A stretch of 35,734 nt of DNA from an uncultured Prevotellaceae bacterium (GCA_946411565.1 CAMKEM010000030.1:1-35734); one strand, 5' to 3'; shown: positions 27,094-35,434, counted from the first letter of the stretch. Numbers and translations: made by a program. Notes: generated from the letters alone by a model not told the origin.

Positions 27094-27287
27094 CCTCCGC
27101 AAGCTGCCTTGATAATGATAATACTTGTTCCTTCGCTTATCGCGGTTGAGGCCCACTCTGAGCGTGGAATCATCTGATTGCTTATGGCAACAGCAACGCC
27201 TTTCTCAGGAAGATTAAGTTCCTCAGAAAGAGCAAGAAGAGATGTAGCCTCAGTAACTACCGACTTGTTGTTTACTGTAATATTCAT
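27090..27287 (-). CDS. thiS: sulfur carrier protein ThiS
   Basis: A 65-residue ubiquitin-fold carrier. It starts MNITVNNKSVVTEATSLLAL, has VAVAISNQMIPRSEW, and ends in Gly-Gly (KAACGG), the site that ThiF adenylates and that carries the sulfur as thiocarboxylate. First gene of the thi operon, 70 nt after the riboswitch terminator. Confidence 0.95.
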   Translation of the reverse strand: MNITVNNKSVVTEATSLLALSEELNLPEKGVAVAISNQMIPRSEWASTAISEGTSIIIIKAACGG

Positions 27288-27356
27288 ATCTGTATTCTTT
27301 AAGTTTTACACTTTACGCTAATAAAGACACAGATACGTGTGGGAATGGGTATAAAC

Positions 27357-27406
27357 AAAAAATCCCTATTCCTGTACCAAACCATTACGGTACATCGAAA
27401 TAGGGG
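27357..27406 (-). terminator. riboswitch-linked intrinsic terminator upstream of thiS
   Basis: On the minus strand CCCCTATTTCGATGTACC (27389-27406) pairs with GGTACAGGAATAGGGA (27363-27378), followed by six T's (27357-27362). It lies just after the TPP riboswitch and before thiS, which indicates transcriptional control. Confidence 0.85.
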
Positions 27407-27411
27407 CATGT

Positions 27412-27505
27412 AGTGAATAACTCGTTCCTTGCGACAGCATTACCTGCATCAAGTTCTATGGGTATAATCTCAGCCAACTTTCAAAAAAAGTCAGCACCCC
27501 GATTT
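27412..27505 (-). promoter_or_regulatory. TPP riboswitch (THI element) of the thi biosynthesis operon
   Basis: Read on the minus strand: CGGGGTGC, a short P3 hairpin with a T-run loop, GGCTGAGATTATACCC, then ACTTGATGCAGGTAATGC and GCAAGGAAC. CTGAGA and TGATG...TAATGC are the conserved TPP-binding parts (THI/RF00059). Thiamine pyrophosphate should favour the downstream terminator and switch off thiS-thiD. Confidence 0.93.
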
Positions 27506-27507
27506 TC

Positions 27508-27524
27508 GGGTGCAAAATTAGTAA
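27508..27524 (-). promoter_or_regulatory. thi operon promoter segment
   Basis: The minus strand reads TTACTAATTTTGCACCC, containing TAATTTTG (TAnnTTTG class). The identical 17-mer is on the plus strand at 27622-27638. No standard -33 TTTG is seen at 19-20 nt upstream. Confidence 0.55.
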
Positions 27525-27621
27525 GTTTATTTGGATTATTAAGTTTTTATCGTCATTTTTTAGTATTTTTTTGCAATCACAGGCTTATTTCTTACAGATT
27601 ATTCCTTTTTCTCGTTCTTTA

Positions 27622-27638
27622 TTACTAATTTTGCACCC
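27622..27638 (+). promoter_or_regulatory. thiamine uptake operon promoter segment
   Basis: TTACTAATTTTGCACCC with -7 box TAATTTTG at 27626-27633. It is the perfect inverted copy of 27508-27524, with 97 bp between them. The riboswitch begins about 20 nt downstream. Confidence 0.55.
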
Positions 27639-27656
27639 AGATGTGCAAACTGCCAT

Positions 27657-27742
27657 CACGAGGGGTGTCCATTCTATTGAATGGTCTGAGATTAGACCCA
27701 TAACCTGATCCGGATAATGCCGGCGTAGGGAACTCCCCGAAG
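27657..27742 (+). promoter_or_regulatory. TPP riboswitch of the thiamine uptake operon
   Basis: The conserved parts are GAGGGGTGTCC, an ATTCTATTGAAT P3 hairpin, GGTCTGAGATTAGACCC, ACCTGATCCGGATAATGC and CGGCGTAGGGAA. Only 26 nt separate it from the ATG at 27769, with no terminator between, so control is probably at translation initiation or mRNA stability. Confidence 0.95.
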
Positions 27743-27768
27743 ACGAATAATTATTTTTTATTGCAACA

Positions 27769-30102
27769 ATGAAGAAATCATTCATTGCCGTTGCACTTGC
27801 AGGTATTGCCGTACCTCAATGTGCACAGGCAGAGAAGAGAGCAGAGAGTAACGTGCCAGTTGACACGACAAAGATTGTAGAACTTCAGGATGTTCAGGTA
27901 ATTTCAACACGTGCTTCCAAGAATACTCCTATGGCATACACAAATATGTCAAAGGAACAGATCAAGGCACTCAACCACGGTAAGGATGTTCCTTATCTTC
28001 TGTCAATGACTCCTTCTGTTACTTATTCGAGCGATGCAGGTGCGGGTATCGGCTATACCGGTATTCATGTGCGCGGTACTGACCCTACACGTGTGAACAT
28101 TACGGCTAACGGTATTCCTATCAACGACTCGGAGTCGAATCTGGTGTATTGGTCGAACATGCCTGACTTTGTTTCCTCTTCGGAAGACATTCAGATACAG
28201 CGTGGCGTGGGTACATCGACCAATGGTGCAGGAGCATTTGGTGCTACCGTAAATATGCAGACTGAGAAAATCGGTGTAAAGCCTTTCATCGGAATTGACA
28301 TGAACGGCGGTTCGTATTACTCACACAAGGAGACCTTCCGTTTCGGTACTGGACTGCTCGGCGATCATTGGGGCATTCAGGGACGTTTGTCTAACATAGG
28401 CAGTAAGGGCTACATTGACCGTGCTTCTGCCGACATGAACTCATATTTCCTTCAGGCTGGATATTTCAGCGCGAACACCGTGCTGAAGCTTATCACCTTC
28501 AACGGTAAGGAAGAGACCTACCACGCATGGAACTATGCCTCTAAGTATGAGCAGGAGCTATTTGGTCGCACCTATAACTCATGTGGTCTGTACTACGATG
28601 AGAATGGCAACATGAAATACTATGATGACCAGAAGGATTTCTATCATCAGCAGCACTATCAGTTGCTCTTGAACCAGAAGCTGTGTGACGCTTGGAATCT
28701 GTTCGTAGGACTTCACTATACGAAGGGCGTGGGTTACTATCAGCAGTACAAATGTGATACGGAGTTGCAGAAGTTCGGTCTGGATGCAAGTGATTTCTTC
28801 AGCGAAGAGGGCAAGAAGATAGAGACTACGGATCTCATCAACCAGAAATGGCTGGATAATGACTTCTACGGCTTCGTGGCTTCTGCCAACTATAACAACA
28901 ACCAGGGCGTGACGGCTAATATCGGTGGCGGTTGGAATCGCTATGACGGTGATCATTTCGGTAAGTTGCTCTGGATTAAGAACTATATCGGCAAGAACTT
29001 TACGGACTGGAACTACTACGATAACGATGCGAAGAAGGTTGACGCTAATGTGTATGGTAAGCTGAGCTGGGAGTTCGCAAAAGGATTGTCGGCATACGTT
29101 GACTTGCAGTATCGTCATGTGGAGATTCGTATGAACGGTCTCACGGATAAATGGGATGACAACATGATTCAGATTAACTTTGCCCAGAAGCACGACTACG
29201 ACTTCTTCAATCCGAAGGCTGGTCTGTTTTATAACATCGACGATAATAATAAGGTGTATGGCTCGGTTGCCATTGCCCACAAAGAACCTACACGTAATGA
29301 CTTTGAGGAGAACAACGGAACTGACCTCAAGTCTGAGCGACTAACCGACTTTGAGCTTGGCTACAAATACCAGAGCGAGACATTCACAGGTGGTGTGAAC
29401 CTTTACTATATGGACTATAAGAACCAGTTCGTCCTTACAGGTGATATCAACGACATCGGTGAGATGATTGCAAAGAACTCAGGCAAGTCATATCGCATGG
29501 GTGTGGAGATTGAAGCTGCTTATAAGCCTGTTGATTGGTTCCGTTGGGATATCAATGCCACATGGTCGAAGAATCGCAATAAGGATTGGGAAGTATCTGC
29601 AACAGAGGAAGGATCATGGGAAGGACAAGGTGCCCTGAGCCTTGGTGAGACTCCTATTGCTTTCTCTCCAGACTTCATCCTTAACAACATCTTCTCATTC
29701 AACTATCGCGGTTTCAAGGCTGCTATCCAGAGCCAGTTCGTTGGTGAACAGTATATGTCGAATACAGGTTTCAAGTCATTCCATGTTTATGACTATGACG
29801 ATGACTATAACGTCGTTGGCGAGCATACCGTAGGAATGACATTGAAGGATTTCTTCATCACCAACCTCGACCTTTCCTACACCACTAAGGCTCTAAACAA
29901 ATATGGTGTTAAGGATGCCACTATCGGTATTGCTATCTACAACATCTTCTCAAAGAAATATGACAGCAACGGCTGGGCATACTGCGAGATTGGCAAGGAT
30001 GCTAATGGTAAGCCTTACGCTTGGTCAAGTGATGTGTATGAAGCAGGCTATTCTGCTCAGGCTCCATGCCATTTCATGGTGAACCTCTCACTTAATTTTT
30101 AG
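27769..30102 (+). CDS. TonB-dependent thiamine receptor
   Basis: The 777-residue outer-membrane protein has a signal peptide (MKKSFIAVALAGIAVPQCAQA), a plug domain (about 36-165; IVELQDVQVISTRASKNTP, VRGTDPTRVNITANGIPIND, GVGTSTNGAGAFGATVNMQT) and a 22-strand barrel, ending in a terminal Phe (NLSLNF). There is no SusD gene or carboxypeptidase-like N-terminal domain. The TPP riboswitch and the following pnuT and pyrophosphokinase genes match the Bacteroides locus whose receptor imports thiamine. The substrate assignment rests on that context. Confidence 0.93.
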   Translation: MKKSFIAVALAGIAVPQCAQAEKRAESNVPVDTTKIVELQDVQVISTRASKNTPMAYTNMSKEQIKALNHGKDVPYLLSMTPSVTYSSDAGAGIGYTGIHVRGTDPTRVNITANGIPINDSESNLVYWSNMPDFVSSSEDIQIQRGVGTSTNGAGAFGATVNMQTEKIGVKPFIGIDMNGGSYYSHKETFRFGTGLLGDHWGIQGRLSNIGSKGYIDRASADMNSYFLQAGYFSANTVLKLITFNGKEETYHAWNYASKYEQELFGRTYNSCGLYYDENGNMKYYDDQKDFYHQQHYQLLLNQKLCDAWNLFVGLHYTKGVGYYQQYKCDTELQKFGLDASDFFSEEGKKIETTDLINQKWLDNDFYGFVASANYNNNQGVTANIGGGWNRYDGDHFGKLLWIKNYIGKNFTDWNYYDNDAKKVDANVYGKLSWEFAKGLSAYVDLQYRHVEIRMNGLTDKWDDNMIQINFAQKHDYDFFNPKAGLFYNIDDNNKVYGSVAIAHKEPTRNDFEENNGTDLKSERLTDFELGYKYQSETFTGGVNLYYMDYKNQFVLTGDINDIGEMIAKNSGKSYRMGVEIEAAYKPVDWFRWDINATWSKNRNKDWEVSATEEGSWEGQGALSLGETPIAFSPDFILNNIFSFNYRGFKAAIQSQFVGEQYMSNTGFKSFHVYDYDDDYNVVGEHTVGMTLKDFFITNLDLSYTTKALNKYGVKDATIGIAIYNIFSKKYDSNGWAYCEIGKDANGKPYAWSSDVYEAGYSAQAPCHFMVNLSLNF

Positions 30103-30103
30103 T

Positions 30104-30195
30104 GCATAGTTCATAGTTCATAATTCATAGTTGTTTCGTGCACTATGAACTATGAATTATGAACTATGAATTATGAACTATGAATTATGAACTAT
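30104..30195. repeat. 7-nt-period inverted repeat abutting the pnuT start codon
   Basis: The left block has AGTTCAT, AGTTCAT, AATTCAT words (30108-30131). The right block has CTATGAA and TTATGAA alternating (30143-30194), about seven copies with an exact period of 7. They are reverse complements around TGTTTCGTGCA. The block fills the whole gap from one base after the TonB stop to just before the ATG at 30197. Confidence 0.85.
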
Positions 30196-30196
30196 T

Positions 30197-30805
30197 ATGA
30201 TTGACTATCTCACAAATAATTTCCTTGAGATTCTCGGCACACTCGTGGGTATGCTGTATCTCTACTGGGAATATAAGGGTGATATAAAACTATGGATAGC
30301 CAGCATTATCATGCCGGCTATCTCACTTTATATATATTACTCCAAAGGTCTATATGCTGATTTCGGCATCAACATCTACTATCTTCTCGTTGCTGTGTAT
30401 GGCTGGATTCTATGGCAATTCGGTATAACAGGCAAGAAAGGTGTAAAGCATGAACTTCGTATCATTTATACTCCGAAAAAGGCTTATCTCCCTCTTGTCA
30501 CCATCGCCCTTGTGTTATGGCTTGCCATTGCGCAGTTCCTCATTCATTTCACCGACAGTAATGTACCTTGGCTCGACTCATTCACCACAGCCCTCAGTAT
30601 CGTAGGAATGTGGATGCTTGCAAGAAAATGGATTGAACAATGGTGGGCTTGGCTATTGGTCGATGCTGTCAGTACAGGTCTATACATATATAAAGGTCTG
30701 TATTTCTACGCTGCCCTATATTGCATTTACACCATTATTATATTCTTTGGATATAAAAAATGGAAAAAGCTTATGAAAGAAGCCCCCAAGGGTGAGTCTA
30801 TTTAA
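30197..30805 (+). CDS. pnuT: PnuT thiamine transporter (PnuC family)
   Basis: The 202-residue inner-membrane protein has about seven helices. PnuC-family signatures are LEILGTLVGMLYLYWEYKG near the N-terminus and INIYYLLVAVYGWILWQFG, WIEQWWAWLLVDAVSTGLYIYK. Family members import vitamins by facilitated diffusion with metabolic trapping; the neighbouring kinase would trap thiamine as TPP. The last residues (KEAPKGESI) are encoded by one arm of a GC-rich palindromic element. Confidence 0.93.
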   Translation: MIDYLTNNFLEILGTLVGMLYLYWEYKGDIKLWIASIIMPAISLYIYYSKGLYADFGINIYYLLVAVYGWILWQFGITGKKGVKHELRIIYTPKKAYLPLVTIALVLWLAIAQFLIHFTDSNVPWLDSFTTALSIVGMWMLARKWIEQWWAWLLVDAVSTGLYIYKGLYFYAALYCIYTIIIFFGYKKWKKLMKEAPKGESI

Positions 30806-30895
30806 TTGATAATGGATAATTAATAATTGACAATTCCCCCCAACAGCAATAAAATGTATATAACAAACTCCCCCTTGGGGGGCTGGGGGGCTTCT
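30778..30895. repeat. GC-rich palindromic pair overlapping the pnuT 3' end
   Basis: AGAAGCCCCCAAGGGTGAG (30778-30796) is a deleted version of the reverse complement of 30867-30895. Between the arms are 7-nt words TAATTGA, TAATGGA, TAATTAA, TAATTGA (30803-30830). The right arm ends 3 bp before the kinase ATG. Confidence 0.7.
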
Positions 30896-30898
30896 CCT

Positions 30899-31528
30899 AT
30901 GAAATACGACGCTGTTATACTTGCTGACGGCACTTTCCCGTCTCATCCCTTGCCTCTGAGCATTCTTCAGGAGGCAAAGTTTCTTGTATGCTGTGATAAT
31001 GCAGGAAGAAAACTGATAGAGGATTTCTCGCGTATTCCCGATGCTATTGTAGGCGATGGCGACACAATTTCTGAGGAATTTAAGCAAAAGTATTCCGGCA
31101 TTTATCATCAAATTGCTGAACAGGAATATAACGACCTCACAAAGGCTACACGCTTTGCGATAGAGGCATTAGGCAAGACGAATCCACGTATTGCCTATAT
31201 CGGAGCAACAGGCAAGAGAGAGGATCATACCATTGGTAATATCTCACTCATAAGCTACTACAAAAGGACATTCGGCATCATCCCCGAGATGATAACCGAC
31301 TACGGCATTTTCTCTGCCCATTCTGGAGAAGTGCATATCCCGACTTTCCCTCATCAGCAAATCAGCATCTTCAATCTCTCTTGCAAGTCTCTCTCATCCC
31401 AAGGTCTGAAATGGGATGCCTATGCCTGTCAGGAACTATGGCAGGACACTCTCAACGAGGCTCTCGGTGATAGCATCGCGATTAATGGGGATGGGGAGTA
31501 TCTTATTTTTCGTACATACGAAAAATAA
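30899..31528 (+). CDS. thiN: thiamine pyrophosphokinase
   Basis: The 209-residue cytoplasmic enzyme transfers pyrophosphate from ATP to thiamine. Motifs are VILADGTFPS, LVCCDNAGRKL, PDAIVGDGDTIS, EQEYNDLTKATRFA and IGATGKREDHTIGNISL, all typical of the TPK fold. The ATG at 30899 begins MKYDAVILADG; the 24 codons upstream in frame are repeat DNA. Third gene of the riboswitch-controlled uptake operon. Confidence 0.93.
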   Translation: MKYDAVILADGTFPSHPLPLSILQEAKFLVCCDNAGRKLIEDFSRIPDAIVGDGDTISEEFKQKYSGIYHQIAEQEYNDLTKATRFAIEALGKTNPRIAYIGATGKREDHTIGNISLISYYKRTFGIIPEMITDYGIFSAHSGEVHIPTFPHQQISIFNLSCKSLSSQGLKWDAYACQELWQDTLNEALGDSIAINGDGEYLIFRTYEK

Positions 31529-31529
31529 G

Positions 31530-31643
31530 TGAAGAACGAAGAGTGAAGAATTTAAGTTTGTATTGCAGTTAAAAGGTCGTTGATTACCCTTTCGCTATAA
31601 AATGTAACTTAAATTCTTCACTCTTCACTTTTCACTCTTCACT
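31530..31643. repeat. 7-nt-period inverted repeat between convergent genes
   Basis: AGTGAAG, AACGAAG, AGTGAAG, AATTTAA (31529-31556) face TTAAATT, CTTCACT, CTTCACT, TTTCACT, CTTCACT words (31609-31643). The two ends pair as one long hairpin, which could end transcription from both sides. The right end runs into the prmC 3' end. Confidence 0.75.
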
Positions 31644-32490
31644 TAACCCCTCTCACCATCCTATCATTCCCAAAAGCGTCCTTTCTCAATTCAACATCAC
31701 TATATCCAAGTGCCTTCAGCATATCAACGGTCTCCTTGCCATACGCCCTATTTATCTCGAAATACAGCCTTCCCCCCCTGCAAAGGGCATGAGTGCCGTA
31801 TTCCGCAATGGCACGATAGAAAAGCAACGGATCAGTATCAGGGACAAATAATGCCTCGTGAGGCTCATGCTCAAGCACATTTCTCTCCATTTCCTTAGCC
31901 TCTTTTGCACAAATATACGGAGGGTTACTGACTATCACATTCCATAAATCCCTATCACCGTCAGGGGCATTAAGGGCATCCTGCATATAGATATCCACAC
32001 TCGCACCAAGTGCCTTCGCATTCTTCTTTGTAACTCGCAAAGCAGTATCAGAAATATCCCATGCAGATACCTCCATCTCTGGCAATTCAAGGGCAAGCGA
32101 AACACTTATGCAACCCGAACCGCATCCCACATCAAGCAGATATTTCTTTCCGTTCCTGTTTCCACGGATTTCCCTGCTCTCTCCCTTAATCCAAGTCACA
32201 AGTTCCTCGGTCTCAGGACGAGGGATAAGCACACCCGGTTCAACGGCAAACTGCCTTCCATAGAAATCCGCATAGCCTATTACATACTGCACAGGCTCGC
32301 CCTTCTCCAGTCGCACAATCTTCGCCTCTAGGCTCTCCTTTTCTTCATCCGAAAACCTATCCAAAGCCCCAAGACAAACATCCACGAAAGAAAGTCCGAA
32401 AGACTCCTCCAATAGCATCTTAACTATGCTACTGGCCTCTCTTTCATCGTATATTGCCGTCAGTCTATTTACTATCTGTTTGAAATGCAT
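31639..32490 (-). CDS. prmC: PrmC, peptide chain release factor N5-glutamine methyltransferase
   Basis: The 283-residue SAM-dependent enzyme methylates the GGQ glutamine of release factors. The N-terminal helical domain has PVQYVIGYADFYGRQFAVEPG (PVQYVIG, FYGRQFAVEPG) and LIPRPETEELV. The SAM site is LLDVGCGSGCISVSLA. The catalytic loop is NVIVSNPPYI (NPPY). EHEPHEALFVPDTDPL is a further signature. Full length, with a strong promoter of its own. Confidence 0.96.
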   Translation of the reverse strand: MHFKQIVNRLTAIYDEREASSIVKMLLEESFGLSFVDVCLGALDRFSDEEKESLEAKIVRLEKGEPVQYVIGYADFYGRQFAVEPGVLIPRPETEELVTWIKGESREIRGNRNGKKYLLDVGCGSGCISVSLALELPEMEVSAWDISDTALRVTKKNAKALGASVDIYMQDALNAPDGDRDLWNVIVSNPPYICAKEAKEMERNVLEHEPHEALFVPDTDPLLFYRAIAEYGTHALCRGGRLYFEINRAYGKETVDMLKALGYSDVELRKDAFGNDRMVRGVK

Positions 32491-32528
32491 ATATTATTCC
32501 TCAAGACACACTATCCTGTATCTTCATG

Positions 32529-32559
32529 CAAAGATAAATAAAAAATCCAATAGTGCAAA
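32529..32559 (-). promoter_or_regulatory. promoter of prmC
   Basis: On the minus strand TTTG (32556-32559), 19-nt spacer, TATCTTTG (32529-32536). It is 39 bp from the start codon. Confidence 0.75.
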
Positions 32560-32649
32560 GGAATTGACTGTAAATCTTGAGTAAAAGATTAGTGCGAGTT
32601 CGCTGATTGGCTCTGCTTGCTGAACCTATACGAGAGAATAGTAAGTCCC

Positions 32650-32863
32650 ATGTTCCTCCTATGTAAGTCCCTTGTAACTCCCATTTTCTAAGGGAGGTAA
32701 TACGGTGAAGGTCCGTTCCTATAGCGGACATAGAACGGAGGTTCACCGAGTTAGCTTCGGAGGATGAACGGAGGATGAGCGAAAAAAGAGAGGTAACAAG
32801 GTAACAAGTTAACATTCGGACATAACATTCGGACAAAATGTTACCTTGTTACCTGTTACCTTA
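32650..32863. repeat. composite element: pyrimidine/purine module plus GGTAACA inverted repeat
   Basis: A pyrimidine-rich part with CCCTTGTAACTCCC (32650-32690), the 70-nt unit 32713-32782 shared with 16461-16530, a purine-rich end (GGAGGATGAACGGAGGATGA), then GGTAACAA words (32791-32815) facing TTGTTACC words (32838-32863). A minus-strand ORF at 32501-32836 covers it but has no protein-like signature. Confidence 0.75.
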
Positions 32864-32899
32864 CAGAAAAATGTGTCTTTTCCTGATTTTGGTTTGTAG

Positions 32900-33020
32900 T
32901 TTTTGATTAATATTAAACTGCGTTTGTTGACATCGTTCTGAAATAGTTGTCGTATTCCTGAAAAGGTTCACACATTCCTGATTTCGTTGACATATATCGT
33001 GCGCGCGCGATATTTATATG
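32900..33020. repeat. degenerate direct repeats and alternating purine-pyrimidine tract
   Basis: TTCCTGAT/TTCCTGAA and GTTGACAT/GTTGTCGT words recur between 32880 and 32993. At 32993-33020 is ATATATCGTGCGCGCGCGAT with a following TATTTATATG, a near-palindromic alternating tract that could adopt left-handed DNA. No gene is present. Confidence 0.5.
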
Positions 33021-33103
33021 TATTTATCCTTCCTAAGAAATAATTATAGTAAAGGCCTTTAGAAAGGGAAACAGATGGGAATATGTGGAATGCGAAATTA
33101 AGG

Positions 33104-33161
33104 GAGGTAACAGGTAACAAAGTAACATTCATATCAGGTGTTACTTTGTTACCATGTTACC
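33104..33161. repeat. second GGTAACA inverted repeat
   Basis: GAGGTAACAGGTAACAAAGT (33104-33123) faces ACTTTGTTACCATGTTACC (33143-33161) around ATTCATATCAGG. It uses the same word as 32791-32863, 240 bp away in the same gap. 33162-33413 shows nothing further. Confidence 0.75.
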
Positions 33162-33413
33162 ACATAAAAAAAGTATTATTCTTTATTCACGCTGATTCTG
33201 CTTACTCCCTAAAGGCCTTTTGGAGAGTGTATGATTCAACATTCGGGACAACTCCACTATACATCTCAGGACATATATTGCTCATTAGAATATTTCTTAC
33301 TACCTTTGCATCAGGATTGGACAAGAGCTGTGTAGAGTGATTCTTTGGGGTGTCATCAGTGGTTAAAAGAAGTTAAAGCGCGAAAAAAGTTGTAATTTAT
33401 CATTTTATTGTAA

Positions 33414-33421
33414 TATCTTTG
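33414..33421 (+). promoter_or_regulatory. TATCTTTG -7 box of the M64 peptidase gene
   Basis: TATCTTTG at 33414-33421, 41 bp from the ATG. A GTTG at 33389-33392 is a weak -33 candidate (21-nt spacer). Confidence 0.55.
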
Positions 33422-33462
33422 CAAACGTTATACTAAAAAATAAAACTAAGAAAATATTTAAT

Positions 33463-34587
33463 ATGAAAATCTGGTACAAATTCCTATTTTTACCTATTCT
33501 AATCCTTGCGTTTGTGGGATGTAGTGACGATGAACAGGAATCCGTTTGGGTATATCATGTTGAGAATGAAGATGGCAAGGTTACGCAACTTCAGAAACAC
33601 ACGATTGGTAATGGTATTCCTATCATTATTATGTGTGATAGATACTCGGATAAGTCTATTACAGATGGTTACTATCGTAGTGCGACAAAAAAAGTCTTAG
33701 AAGGGCTTTTCTCCGTGCATCCGATGAAGTCGCTGAGAGATTATTTTGACGTGTATGAGGTGACAGTAGTTGCCTATACCAATCGTATCTCTAAAAAAGT
33801 GGTACCTGTATTCACAATACAAGATTTAGAATCAATTCAGGATGGTGACGATAAAGCTGTGGAATATGCGAAGAAAGCCGTTGGTGAAAAGCGTATAGAC
33901 GATGCTGTAGTCATTATTCTAGTTAACCATGACCAATATTATAGAAGTTGTTGTTGGGGCGTGTCACCCAGTTCGTCTTCTTATTCCGATATCCCTACAG
34001 GTGGCGCTAGAGCTTATGTGTGGGATTCGAGTGATGGAAGTGAAAGTTTGAGTGATTATTATGGAACGTTGTTACATGAGTTCGGACATGCTTTCGCCAA
34101 GCTTGCAGATGAATACGTTGAGGAAGATAGGGCATGGAACGATAACGAATGGTGCAAGGAGATGTTTATGGAAGAGCAGAAATATGGTTACTGGAGGAAT
34201 ATATCTTTTGATAGTGACGTTACAAAGTCATACTGGGCTGACTTTGCAGCAGATAGCCGATATGATTTTGAGAAACTTGGCTGCTATGAAGGAGGGCTCT
34301 TCCAAGAAAAGGGTGTCTATCGCGCTACGGAGAACAGCATCATGAACCATACCTATTCGACTTCTTATTTCAATGTAATCAGCCGTGTGATGATTTACAA
34401 GCGTTGCATGAGGATTGCCTATGGTGATAGCTGGAAGTTTGACTATGAAGATTTCGTGAAATTTGACCTTGAGAAAGCTAAGGCCGAGTATCGAGCAGAC
34501 AAAGAGCGATATCATTCCTATTCCTATTCAAAATCCAAGTACCTTGGTGTTCCGCCACGGTTTATAAAGCAGAAAACTTCACGATAA
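33463..34587 (+). CDS. M64-family (IgA peptidase-like) lipoprotein metallopeptidase
   Basis: The 374-residue protein has a lipoprotein signal (LILAFVGC, Cys20, then SDDEQES, an acidic sequence typical of Bacteroidota surface export). The peptidase core is LLHEFGHAFAKLADEY (204-219), with zinc ligands His205 and His209, catalytic Glu206 and a downstream DEY. IIIMCDRYSD and VVAYTNRISKK are upstream parts of the M64 fold; SIMNHTYSTSYFNVISR follows. The family includes clostridial IgA protease, but most gut Bacteroidota members have unknown targets. Likely an outer-surface endopeptidase. Confidence 0.9.
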   Translation: MKIWYKFLFLPILILAFVGCSDDEQESVWVYHVENEDGKVTQLQKHTIGNGIPIIIMCDRYSDKSITDGYYRSATKKVLEGLFSVHPMKSLRDYFDVYEVTVVAYTNRISKKVVPVFTIQDLESIQDGDDKAVEYAKKAVGEKRIDDAVVIILVNHDQYYRSCCWGVSPSSSSYSDIPTGGARAYVWDSSDGSESLSDYYGTLLHEFGHAFAKLADEYVEEDRAWNDNEWCKEMFMEEQKYGYWRNISFDSDVTKSYWADFAADSRYDFEKLGCYEGGLFQEKGVYRATENSIMNHTYSTSYFNVISRVMIYKRCMRIAYGDSWKFDYEDFVKFDLEKAKAEYRADKERYHSYSYSKSKYLGVPPRFIKQKTSR

Positions 34588-34595
34588 AAAATTCA

Positions 34596-34652
34596 GCCTC
34601 TCATCTGCCATGTGGGCATCCTCTCCCCAAAGGGCAGGTGAGGGGGGGTGGG
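34596..34652. repeat. GC-rich palindromic element, single/truncated
   Basis: GCCTCTCATCTGCCATGTGG and CCTCTCCCCAAAGGGCAGGTG with a G-rich end form one compact hairpin. It is related to the 4041-type arms but lacks the distant partner. It lies between convergent genes and touches the end of the DUF554 gene. Confidence 0.65.
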
Positions 34653-34654
34653 TA

Positions 34655-35377
34655 TTATTTTAGAAACATCTTAATAAGATAGAACACCACAGGCACGAGC
34701 AAGGAAGGAAGTAGATTCACCGTCTTACAATCCTTGATACCGAGTATTCCAAGTCCGGAACTGACTATCAGCACCCCACCCACTATACTCAGCTCTACCC
34801 TCATCGGCTCAGGCATACCATCACCACAGAAATATCCGATTGCATAGAAGATTCCTTGCCAGCAAAACAACACAGGAGCCGCCCATAGCATTATCCTGCC
34901 AAAAGAAGCAGCCAACACGGTAGAGGTCACAAGATCGAGCGTTGCATTGGTATAGAGGAAAGTATTGGCAGACTCCCCTATCTCCCACCCTTGCGTTGGC
35001 GAAAGAGCCGACAACACAGGTCCTACGATAGAGAAAGTACCAATGCAATAGAGCAGAATGCCGGTCATCAATCCCTGTAAACCATTATTCTCATTACCGT
35101 TCCTTTCATTAAGACGCGCATTAGCACGATTAATCCGTCCTTGCAGATCAAGTCGTGTGCCAATGATGCTACCAATAGCCAAGGAAGCAATAAACAAGAC
35201 AGGATATTCGCTCTTCGCCATATTGGGCAAAGAAGCATTGATACCGAGTACGATACAACAAAGTCCCAAGGCATCAAACAACGCCTTTTTATATTTCTCC
35301 TTTATTCCAGTTCCCAGAAAAGAACCAAACACACCGCCTATCAGTATTGTAGCAGTATTAACTATTGTTCCTAACAT
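34655..35377 (-). CDS. DUF554 integral membrane protein
   Basis: The 240-residue protein has seven or so hydrophobic helices and the DUF554 start MLGTIVNTATILIGGVFGS, then IKEKYKKALFDALGLCCIVLGI and a short hydrophilic loop rich in Arg/Asn (INRANARLNERNGNEN) followed by GLMTGILLYCIGTFSIVGP. The family (YdfK/YqgA-like) has no settled function; a transport role has been supposed. Single gene with its own promoter. Confidence 0.92.
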   Translation of the reverse strand: MLGTIVNTATILIGGVFGSFLGTGIKEKYKKALFDALGLCCIVLGINASLPNMAKSEYPVLFIASLAIGSIIGTRLDLQGRINRANARLNERNGNENNGLQGLMTGILLYCIGTFSIVGPVLSALSPTQGWEIGESANTFLYTNATLDLVTSTVLAASFGRIMLWAAPVLFCWQGIFYAIGYFCGDGMPEPMRVELSIVGGVLIVSSGLGILGIKDCKTVNLLPSLLVPVVFYLIKMFLK

Positions 35378-35403
35378 TTATCTTTATGTACTTTTTCTGC
35401 CTA

Positions 35404-35434
35404 CAAAGATATTAATTTTTCTTCAGAAAACAAC
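35404..35434 (-). promoter_or_regulatory. promoter of the DUF554 gene
   Basis: TATCTTTG (reverse complement of 35404-35411) with GTTG (35431-35434) 19 nt upstream. The remaining 35435-35599 is AT-rich with nothing recognisable. Confidence 0.65.

Noticed and set aside
28579..29280. 233-codon minus-strand ORF opposite the TonB receptor gene
   Set aside because: It is antisense to conserved barrel coding sequence, has no promoter and its Ile/Val-rich composition is that of a codon shadow.
32501..32836. 111-codon minus-strand ORF upstream of prmC
   Set aside because: It runs through the prmC promoter and the composite repeat, parts of which recur at 16461-16530 in non-coding DNA.
33083..33340. 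85-codon plus-strand ORF before the M64 gene
   Set aside because: It starts in the GGTAACA inverted repeat, has no domain signature and no promoter in place.
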